Source: Planctomycetota bacterium
GTDB lineage: Bacteria > Planctomycetota > Phycisphaerae > Sedimentisphaerales > Anaerobacaceae
DNA: 7,105 nucleotides
Assembly (NCBI GenBank): GCA_023135255.1
Contig: JAGLTN010000082.1
Location: 1 to 7,105, forward strand
Direction of reading: 5' to 3'
Below are positions 1-4,671 of this stretch, piece by piece. The position numbers and the translations under genes are program-made. Positions within the stretch are counted from its first letter, which is position 1, and each line of letters begins with the position of its first letter. The notes under the pieces were generated by a model. It did not search any database, was not told where the DNA came from, and worked only from the letters and a program-made list of their open reading frames with translations.

Positions 1-723
1 GTAAGTCATTATCCCGCCTGCTAACAATTGTAAAGGCAAAAAGAAAACGACCAGCAATTCGCCCGCAAAAGGTATGTTGGTTATCAGACCGAAAAGAAAA
101 ATTATAATAAAACCAAGGCACAGGATAATTGCCACAGGCGTAAGTGGGGCGGTAATGAAAACTCTGAATCGCTTCAAGCTGAATACAAGTGATTCAATGA
201 TACCGACCTGCTGATCCTGCGAAAATTTCAAAGCTGCTCGTCTGCATAATGCTCCGCCGGCAATTGAGATAATCATCAATTTTATCGTAAAAAATATTAC
301 GCAGTAGACTATATGGTATTTAAATGCCCATGATATTGCCTTGAAATATTCCGCTGTCTCTCTTGTCGTTCGAGCAATGTCAAAAGTCAGAAAAGCTTTA
401 ATAGCAAGGTGGGTTTTCTTAAATGCAAAACTTCCTATGGTTTTAAATACGCCCTGACGCTGGTCGCTGTCCTTATATTCCTGAATATAAGATTTTAACG
501 TTGAAGGGTTAGATATATAAACACTTAGCTCATTGACATTTGTACCTGATACGACCACGGTTTTGCTGATTAAATCCATCATTACACCAGTGGTCCATAT
601 TAAACAAACCGCCAGAGATGCGATTATTAAGCTCTGTGGATGAATAGCTATCTTAAAACTGCAAAATATATTCGGGAAAAGAAGTTCGCCAAAAATCGAA
701 ACTGGTTTTTGTTTATCCACCAT
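1..723 (-). CDS. Multi-pass membrane protein of unknown function (C-terminus beyond left edge)
   Basis: An open frame of 241 codons runs from an ATG at 723 to the window edge without a stop. I do not recognise a named family. The sequence shows a short polar N-terminus, a first hydrophobic segment near residues 31-50, a mostly polar stretch of roughly 90 residues (about 50-140), then three further hydrophobic segments, one of them (near residues 200-222) very rich in Ile, Leu and Phe. A conserved-looking block begins around the GGALCRRAAL stretch. The start at 723 is chosen because AAAGGA sits at 730-735, six bases upstream. An in-frame ATG five codons earlier (738) has no such site. It has its own TATAAT box at 778-783, so it is probably expressed separately from yacG. 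It resembles hypothetical membrane proteins I associate with planctomycetes, but that is memory rather than a search. No function is assigned. Confidence 0.78.
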   Translation of the reverse strand, partial: MVDKQKPVSIFGELLFPNIFCSFKIAIHPQSLIIASLAVCLIWTTGVMMDLISKTVVVSGTNVNELSVYISNPSTLKSYIQEYKDSDQRQGVFKTIGSFAFKKTHLAIKAFLTFDIARTTRETAEYFKAISWAFKYHIVYCVIFFTIKLMIISIAGGALCRRAALKFSQDQQVGIIESLVFSLKRFRVFITAPLTPVAIILCLGFIIIFLFGLITNIPFAGELLVVFFLPLQLLAGGIMTY

Positions 724-729
724 TTTATT

Positions 730-735
730 TCCTTT
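730..735 (-). promoter_or_regulatory. Ribosome binding site deciding the start of the left-edge membrane protein
   Basis: On the minus strand this reads AAAGGA and lies six bases before the ATG at 723. It sits inside the reading frame of the alternative upstream ATG at 738, which argues that 723 is the real start. Confidence 0.6.
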
Positions 736-777
736 CATATGAAAACAAATGTTCTGGTCGCTAATAAGACAAACCTA

Positions 778-783
778 ATTATA
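778..783 (-). promoter_or_regulatory. Candidate -10 box for the left-edge membrane protein gene
   Basis: The minus strand reads TATAAT, a perfect sigma70-type -10. The hexamer 17 bp upstream, CTGCAT, is a poor -35 match, so the promoter would be weak or activator-dependent. Transcription from about position 771 would give a leader of about 48 bases containing the AAAGGA site. No other gene lies between this box and the ATG at 723. Confidence 0.4.
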
Positions 784-801
784 CAAAGCATTAGTATAAA
801 T

Positions 802-812
802 GCAGTTACTGC
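802..812. repeat. Small perfect dyad (GCAGT-N-ACTGC) upstream of the -10 box
   Basis: Five-base arms around a single central base form a perfect dyad 19 bp upstream of the TATAAT box at 778-783, overlapping the place where a -35 element would lie. A one-base loop cannot form an RNA hairpin, so if it does anything it would be a protein-binding site. A dyad this short may be chance. Confidence 0.25.
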
Positions 813-830
813 TTGATTTCAACAGTTTTT

Positions 831-1061
831 CTAATATTTTTTAGATTTGAACAAGCTTAAAATACCATTATCCTGATATGGTTCTTCACCGATTTGTAGT
901 CGTTTAGCCTGGTCTGTTATCTTGTACTCGCAGTCAAACCACGCTCCAAGGTCAACAAGTTTGCATCTTTCAGAGCAAAAAGGAAAATATCTGAAACTTT
1001 CCTTTTCTCCTTCTACGGGTTGGGGGATTACATTTTTACATACAGGACATCTGAACTTCAT
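831..1061 (-). CDS. yacG: YacG-family zinc-binding protein (DNA gyrase inhibitor family)
   Basis: The 76-residue protein carries the YacG signature: CPVC at residues 5-8, then [18 protein letters not shown] at about 26-43. The four zinc-ligand cysteines are C5, C8, C29 and C33. In E. coli, YacG binds GyrB and blocks gyrase from binding DNA; that role is carried over by family and not shown here. The ATG at 1061 is preferred over a TTG at 1136, because the extra N-terminal residues do not fit the family and the domain begins right after this methionine. Oddities are a cysteine at residue 44 where I would expect Gly or a polar residue, a spacing of 20 residues between the two cysteine pairs (longer than I remember as typical), and a polar C-terminal tail of about 25 residues ending in a lysine-rich stretch. 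No Shine-Dalgarno sequence precedes the start. It lies downstream of the DksA-like gene across a 101-base gap. Confidence 0.92.
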   Translation of the reverse strand: MKFRCPVCKNVIPQPVEGEKESFRYFPFCSERCKLVDLGAWFDCEYKITDQAKRLQIGEEPYQDNGILSLFKSKKY

Positions 1062-1074
1062 ATCATACAAACTT

Positions 1075-1080
1075 ATTATA
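1075..1080 (-). promoter_or_regulatory. Candidate -10 box very close to the yacG start
   Basis: The minus strand reads TATAAT only 13 bases before the ATG at 1061. Starting about 7 bases downstream of the box, transcription would leave a leader of only about 7 bases, consistent with the absence of a Shine-Dalgarno sequence. No good -35 hexamer is seen at 16-18 bp spacing (CGGAAA or similar), so this promoter is tentative. Confidence 0.4.
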
Positions 1081-1103
1081 CTAATCCCGGTTGAATTTTT
1101 CCG

Positions 1104-1155
1104 TTTATCCGCGGGTAAATAACTCAAAGATAACAAGTTATGGATTTATTCGCGG
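1104..1155. repeat. Pair of 11-bp direct repeats (TTTAT[C/T]CGCGG) flanking a palindrome, upstream of yacG
   Basis: TTTATCCGCGG at 1104-1114 and TTTATTCGCGG at 1145-1155 match at 10 of 11 positions and start 41 bp apart, close to four helical turns. Between them, at 1130-1141, is ATAACAAGTTAT, a perfect dyad with 5-bp arms. The set lies between the dksA-like stop and the yacG -10 box, where an activator or repressor would bind. There is no U-tract or stable GC stem, so it is not an intrinsic terminator. Confidence 0.4.
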
Positions 1156-1162
1156 AAATTTA

Positions 1163-1681
1163 TTACCCTGAAGGGTATTCGTATTCTTTGCTAACAAGTC
1201 CCTGTTCCAACATCCGGGCATATTTAACACAATATCTGGCCCATGGTTTGGCTTCAAGTCGTGCTTTTAGGATAGGCTTACCTGTCTTCTCACAGATTCC
1301 GTAACTGCCTTTTTCAATCCGTTCAAGGGCATCATATATCTCTTTTAAGAGTTTGCGTTCACTATCCACAAGCTCCAAAGCAAATTCCTGTTGATAATTG
1401 TCTGTTCCGATATCCGCCATATGGATAGGCATACTTGACAAATCCCCCGAAGCATCCATTCTGGACTGTTTCAGGGCCTCATCCTGTATTTCACTTACAC
1501 TGCCGATTATCTGCAGGCGCTTAATAAGGAGTAATTCTTTGAAATGGTCAAGTTCCGCTGCTGTCAATTTAGATTTTTCAGCTGTTTTCTTCACAGCTTT
1601 TTTAGCCTTCTCAGAAATAGCTTTCTTTGCCGTCTTTTTAGCGACCTTTTTCACTGTTTTTTTTGTGCTTTTCTTAGCCAC
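1163..1681 (-). CDS. TraR/DksA-family regulator with lysine-rich (histone H1-like) N-terminal tail and half-degenerate zinc finger
   Basis: The product is 172 residues from the GTG at 1681. Residues 3-38 are a period-four lysine tail (KK doublets at 3, 7, 11, 15, 19, 27 and 31), like H1-type or AlgP-type DNA-binding tails. The rest is a TraR/DksA domain: coiled-coil helices (about 40-75 and 95-123), an acidic tip with D90 and D94, the typical ALERIEKGSYGIC (118-130), and a C-terminal finger region ending near residue 160. Family members bind the RNA polymerase secondary channel, often with ppGpp. The four-cysteine finger is reduced to C130 and C151; the second and fourth positions are T133 and Y154. 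GTG at 1681 is chosen over a TTG at 1756 because AGGAAAGG lies 11 bases upstream, and because the TTG overlaps a promoter element (TATAAT at 1733-1738) and would add an unrelated hydrophobic stretch. It could act in the nucleoid, on polymerase, or both. Confidence 0.93.
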   Translation of the reverse strand: MAKKSTKKTVKKVAKKTAKKAISEKAKKAVKKTAEKSKLTAAELDHFKELLLIKRLQIIGSVSEIQDEALKQSRMDASGDLSSMPIHMADIGTDNYQQEFALELVDSERKLLKEIYDALERIEKGSYGICEKTGKPILKARLEAKPWARYCVKYARMLEQGLVSKEYEYPSG

Positions 1682-1692
1682 AGTTGTATCTG

Positions 1693-1700
1693 CCTTTCCT
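1693..1700 (-). promoter_or_regulatory. Ribosome binding site supporting the GTG start of the DksA-like gene
   Basis: The minus strand reads AGGAAAGG, 11 bases before the GTG at 1681. The spacing is slightly long but usable. The alternative TTG at 1756 has no comparable purine-rich site upstream. Confidence 0.5.
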
Positions 1701-1732
1701 GATAACAATATTGCAAACACTATAGACCCGCC

Positions 1733-1741
1733 ATTATAGCA
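1733..1741 (-). promoter_or_regulatory. Extended -10 promoter element proximal to the DksA-like gene
   Basis: The minus strand reads TGCTATAAT, a consensus extended -10 (TGN before TATAAT). The -35 position at 17 bp is GTGCAT, a poor match, but extended -10 promoters often need little -35. Transcription from about 1726 would give a leader of roughly 45 bases that includes the AGGAAAGG site and excludes the upstream TTG start. It would be a second, proximal promoter below the one at 1799-1827. Confidence 0.5.
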
Positions 1742-1798
1742 GATTATTTTATTCAATGCACCACAGTTTTGTATAAATTTGCCCTGCTAAACGCAAGA

Positions 1799-1827
1799 AG
1801 TATAAAGATTAGCCCTGAAGAATTCAA
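1799..1827 (-). promoter_or_regulatory. Sigma70-type promoter for the DksA-like gene
   Basis: On the minus strand TTGAAT (1822-1827) is followed after exactly 17 bp by TATACT (1799-1804), four and five of six matches to consensus with ideal spacing. Transcription would begin near 1792, giving a leader of about 110 bases. It lies between the end of the importer operon (1927) and the gene start (1681), so it separates the regulator from the genes before it. Confidence 0.6.
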
Positions 1828-1855
1828 GAAGAGATAAAAAAACAACTTAAGGGCT
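1811..1855. repeat. Imperfect 10-bp inverted repeat around the -35 box of the DksA-like gene promoter
   Basis: AGCCCTGAAG (1811-1820) and CTTAAGGGCT (1846-1855) are reverse complements at 9 of 10 positions, with centres 35 bp apart. One arm lies inside the -10/-35 spacer and the other upstream of the -35, so the hexamer at 1822-1827 falls between them. This geometry suits an operator. A T-tract (1836-1842 on the minus strand) lies in the loop rather than after the second arm, so it is not a terminator. Confidence 0.4.
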
Positions 1856-1926
1856 TATGATGCAAGAGGTTACGTTTTAGACTTTTTGTTGTTTTAAACA
1901 CCTCGCCGCCGGCATTCGATTTGTTA

Positions 1927-2712
1927 TTATTGTTGATAATTTCCTAAAGGCAGGAAGAATTTTTTCTCGCGGACTCGACCTTCAAAGGTTTTTACGGCAA
2001 AAAACCTTTCTATTGTCTCAGATGAAAACACATCCTCAGTTCTGCCGAATTGCCACTGCTGCTCGGCACTTAAAAGCAAACTCTGGTCGCAATATTGATT
2101 TGTAAGATTAATATCATGGGTCACACAGATTATTGTTTTGCCTTTCTCTTTCTGCATTTTCTTTAAAAGGTCATATATTCCCACCTGGTGCTTCAAATCC
2201 AGAAAACTCGTAGGCTCATCCAAAAGCAGAATATCGGTATCCTGTGCGATAGCTCTTGCAATAAAAACACGCTGTCTTTCACCGCCGCTAAGCTGGCTTA
2301 TAGACCTTGACGCAAACTCAAGCGTATCTGTCAATCTAAGCGCCTTATCAATAGCGTTTTTATCTTCTGCACTTTCAAACCCCAATGTCCCCATATATAC
2401 CGTCCTGGCCATCGCAACCGTCTCAGCCACAGTAAAATCAAATCCAGGAACAAATTCCTGGTGCACCACAGCCACTTTCCTGGCGAGCCTTTTTTCGCTG
2501 TAATGCTTAATATTGCGAGAATGGATTTCTATACTGCCGTTGTCGGTCTTAAGCAATCCGCAAATCAGCTTAATAAGCGTACTTTTCCCCGCACCGTTAG
2601 GCCCAGCTATCGCAATAAAAGCCCCAGCCTCAACCTCAAAGCTGATATCTTTTAATATCGTTCGCGGGCCATAACCAAAACCAAGATTTTCCACTTTTAT
2701 AGTAACGCTCAT
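1927..2712 (-). CDS. ABC importer ATP-binding protein (BtuD/FecE/FepC family)
   Basis: The 261-residue cytoplasmic ATPase powers the importer encoded by the two genes before it. All nucleotide-binding motifs are intact: aromatic A-loop Y14, Walker A GPNGAGKST (37-45), Q-loop Q85, signature LSGGERQR (141-148), Walker B ILLLDEP (161-167, catalytic E166), D-loop SFLD (169-172) and switch H199. The TSFLDLKHQ stretch after Walker B is typical of the iron-siderophore/cobalamin subfamily. Length is normal for the family. The ATG overlaps the permease stop codon (ATGA, 4-base overlap), implying translational coupling and matched subunit amounts. It ends the importer operon; no convincing intrinsic terminator follows the TAA. 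Substrate cannot be read from the ATPase. Confidence 0.96.
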   Translation of the reverse strand: MSVTIKVENLGFGYGPRTILKDISFEVEAGAFIAIAGPNGAGKSTLIKLICGLLKTDNGSIEIHSRNIKHYSEKRLARKVAVVHQEFVPGFDFTVAETVAMARTVYMGTLGFESAEDKNAIDKALRLTDTLEFASRSISQLSGGERQRVFIARAIAQDTDILLLDEPTSFLDLKHQVGIYDLLKKMQKEKGKTIICVTHDINLTNQYCDQSLLLSAEQQWQFGRTEDVFSSETIERFFAVKTFEGRVREKKFFLPLGNYQQ

Positions 2713-3743
2713 TTTAACCAGCTCACCTTTCGGCTATATCTCGCCAGTAAATAAAGGAAGAAAGGCCCACCTGTTATCGCTGTTATTATTCCCACCGGCA
2801 TCTGAGCAGGGGCAATTATAGTCCTTGCAATCGTGTCAGCTATTACCATAAATATCCCGCCTATAATCGCACTCAAAGGCAAAAGCCTGCGATGGTCAGG
2901 CCCAAAAACAAGCCTTACTCCGTGAGGTACTATCAGCCCGACAAAACCTATAAGCCCGCTTAAACTAACCGCAATAGCTGTAATAAAAGCAGCAAAAGCA
3001 AACCCGATCACACGGATATGTTTAATATTAACCCCCAGATTTTTGGCCTGCTCAGCCCCAAACGTAAGCACATTTAATTTTTGTGAAATACTGAATAACA
3101 CCAATATCCCGAAAATCACCAAAACACATGCCGTAACCAAAACGGAATTACTTTTTTCTGTGATATTGCCCATAAGCCAGAAGATTGTAGATTGCAGCTG
3201 ATTACTTTTCGCTATCGATGTCAGAAACATTATCACCGCGGAAAAAAACGCGTTAACCACAACCCCCGCAAGCAGCAGGGAGGTTACCTGAGATTTGCCT
3301 GTAAACCTGCCTATCCACCATACTAACCAAACTGTCAAAACAGCCCCGACAAATGAAAATGCCGTTATCGAACTGCCGCCCCAAAAACTCCAGCTAATCC
3401 CCGAAAGGATAGCGATTATCGCCCCCAAACCTGCGCCGCTGGAAATACCAAGTATATAAGGATCAGCAAGCGGATTCCGCAGTATCGCCTGAAGAACAAC
3501 CCCGCTGCACGCAAGCGCCGCCCCCACAATAGCTGCCAATATTATCCTCGGAATACGAACCCCGAAAAATATCTGCCTGTCAATATTACCAATCCCGCCC
3601 GCACCATCAGACATAAAAACTTTTTCAAAGCTGATACTCTGCGACCCGGCAAAAGCGCAAAGCATCATTACCGCAAAAAGTATCGCTATACAAATTGCGA
3701 TTTCTATAACCAGTCTCTTTAATGTCAATGCCTCTTTTGCCAT
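2709..3743 (-). CDS. ABC importer permease, FecCD/BtuC family
   Basis: A 344-residue, highly hydrophobic inner-membrane protein of a length that normally holds about ten helices; in the family it dimerises to form the translocation pore. Hallmarks present are the GAALACSGVVLQAILRNPLADP region (NPLADP at 90-95) followed by ILGISSGAGLGA, GFVGLIVPHGVRL (P273-H274), the cytoplasmic coupling segment GPDHRRLLP, and the C-terminal PVGIITAITGGPFFLYLL. Position 314, in PAQMPVG, is Gln where the family usually has Glu. The ATG at 3743 is preferred: it lies 7 bases after the binding-protein stop, and an upstream TTG at 3785 would overlap that gene by 35 bases and prepend charged residues before the first helix. 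An in-frame TTG directly before the ATG cannot be ruled out. It is coupled to the ATPase by a 4-base overlap. Confidence 0.95.
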   Translation of the reverse strand: MAKEALTLKRLVIEIAICIAILFAVMMLCAFAGSQSISFEKVFMSDGAGGIGNIDRQIFFGVRIPRIILAAIVGAALACSGVVLQAILRNPLADPYILGISSGAGLGAIIAILSGISWSFWGGSSITAFSFVGAVLTVWLVWWIGRFTGKSQVTSLLLAGVVVNAFFSAVIMFLTSIAKSNQLQSTIFWLMGNITEKSNSVLVTACVLVIFGILVLFSISQKLNVLTFGAEQAKNLGVNIKHIRVIGFAFAAFITAIAVSLSGLIGFVGLIVPHGVRLVFGPDHRRLLPLSAIIGGIFMVIADTIARTIIAPAQMPVGIITAITGGPFFLYLLARYSRKVSWLK

Positions 3744-3750
3744 CAATATT

Positions 3751-4668
3751 TCAATCCTTGATCTCCGGGTGCAAAAAGCCTCCAATCAACTCCAGCCCAT
3801 CCGCCAGCCTTGGACCGAGCCTTAATATAGTATCAGATTCAACAACATAAATCCTGTCATTTTTTACTGCTGGCAGATTCGGATATCGCTTCCAGAATTT
3901 TTCCGCCTGCTCCTGTTGCCTGTCAAGATTTCCCGAGCCCATTGCAGACTGTATAATCACATCCGCACCACATTTCAGCAGCTCCTCAGTTGATATAGGC
4001 GGATACTGATAGATAGTTTCGCCTATCGCATTGACCCCGCCCGCAGAAACAACAAGCCCATCAACAAACGTCCCTCTGCCCACGACCCTCAAAGGCTCTG
4101 CTTGTATCACCCATAAGACCTTGACCTTTTCAAGCTTCTCATACTTAGCCTCTATCTGCTCTAACTTCTCATTGAGCCTTTCAATCAATTCTTTGCCTTG
4201 CTCTGCCGCCCCGGCAACCTCAGCAATTTCTCCTATTGCCTCAATAAGCTCATCCCGACTTTCGATTTTCAGCGAAAGCACATCATAGCCAAGCCTTTTC
4301 AGACTATCTGCCACCGACTTTTGCTGTGCGAACCAAAGCGTTATTATAAGATCAGCCCTGGTTGCCAATATCGATTCAGTATCAGGCTGCCAGAATGTCC
4401 CTACCTTTTGTTTTGTCGCCGCCTCTGCCGGATAGTTACTGTTATTGGAAACAGCGACAACTTTTTCACCCAACCCCAGCTCAAAAAGTATCTCGGTAAT
4501 ATTAGGTGACAAAGAAACGATTCTCTCCGGATATTTTGAAGTGTTCTTTTTCTCAGCCTTGGTTTTTTGTGTCTCCAGTGCATTTTCAGAGCTTAGTTGT
4601 TTTGCATAATTACCCAAAACCCAAACACCTGCGGCAACACATATAATTGCTAATATTATTTTTTTCAT
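3751..4668 (-). CDS. Periplasmic substrate-binding protein, BtuF/FecB class (corrinoid or iron-chelate importer)
   Basis: 305 residues. An N-terminal hydrophobic segment (about 4-19) after MKK directs export, followed by a charged linker (23-46) and a class III binding domain. RIVSLSPNITEILFELG (49-65), the NYP.EA element (78-83) and KVGTFWQP (88-95) match BtuF-like proteins. By ungapped alignment from memory, E98 and E228 correspond to E. coli BtuF E72 and E202, the glutamates that dock to permease arginines, and F92 falls at the cobalamin-contacting W66, with W93 beside it. No lipobox is present: C10 is preceded by AII. The protein is therefore either cleaved and soluble or membrane-anchored by the uncleaved signal. 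The ATG lies 3 bases after the mutL stop. Substrate is uncertain among cobalamin, ferric siderophore and heme. Confidence 0.92.
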   Translation of the reverse strand: MKKIILAIICVAAGVWVLGNYAKQLSSENALETQKTKAEKKNTSKYPERIVSLSPNITEILFELGLGEKVVAVSNNSNYPAEAATKQKVGTFWQPDTESILATRADLIITLWFAQQKSVADSLKRLGYDVLSLKIESRDELIEAIGEIAEVAGAAEQGKELIERLNEKLEQIEAKYEKLEKVKVLWVIQAEPLRVVGRGTFVDGLVVSAGGVNAIGETIYQYPPISTEELLKCGADVIIQSAMGSGNLDRQQEQAEKFWKRYPNLPAVKNDRIYVVESDTILRLGPRLADGLELIGGFLHPEIKD

Positions 4669-4671
4669 AAC

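Noticed and set aside
1164..1177. Palindrome TACCCTTCAGGGTA at the end of the DksA-like gene
   Set aside because: The loop would be two bases and no U-tract follows, so it is not a terminator hairpin; it overlaps coding sequence.
1398..1739. 113-codon open frame on the plus strand opposite the DksA-like gene
   Set aside because: It is Phe/Ala/Val-rich only because it is antisense to the lysine-rich tail and the DksA domain; there is no ribosome site or family resemblance.
1836..1895. Possible terminator after the importer operon: AAAACAAC pairing with GTTGTTTT, followed by a T-tract on the minus strand
   Set aside because: The stem is only 8 bp, almost all A-T, with a loop of more than 40 bases. 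This is not a stable intrinsic terminator.
3744..3785. Longer permease start at the TTG at 3785
   Set aside because: It would overlap the binding-protein gene by 35 bases and add a charged N-terminus not expected in the FecCD family; the ATG at 3743 is better placed.
4198..4509. 103-codon plus-strand open frame opposite the binding-protein gene
   Set aside because: It is antisense to a well-supported coding region and has no recognisable domain.
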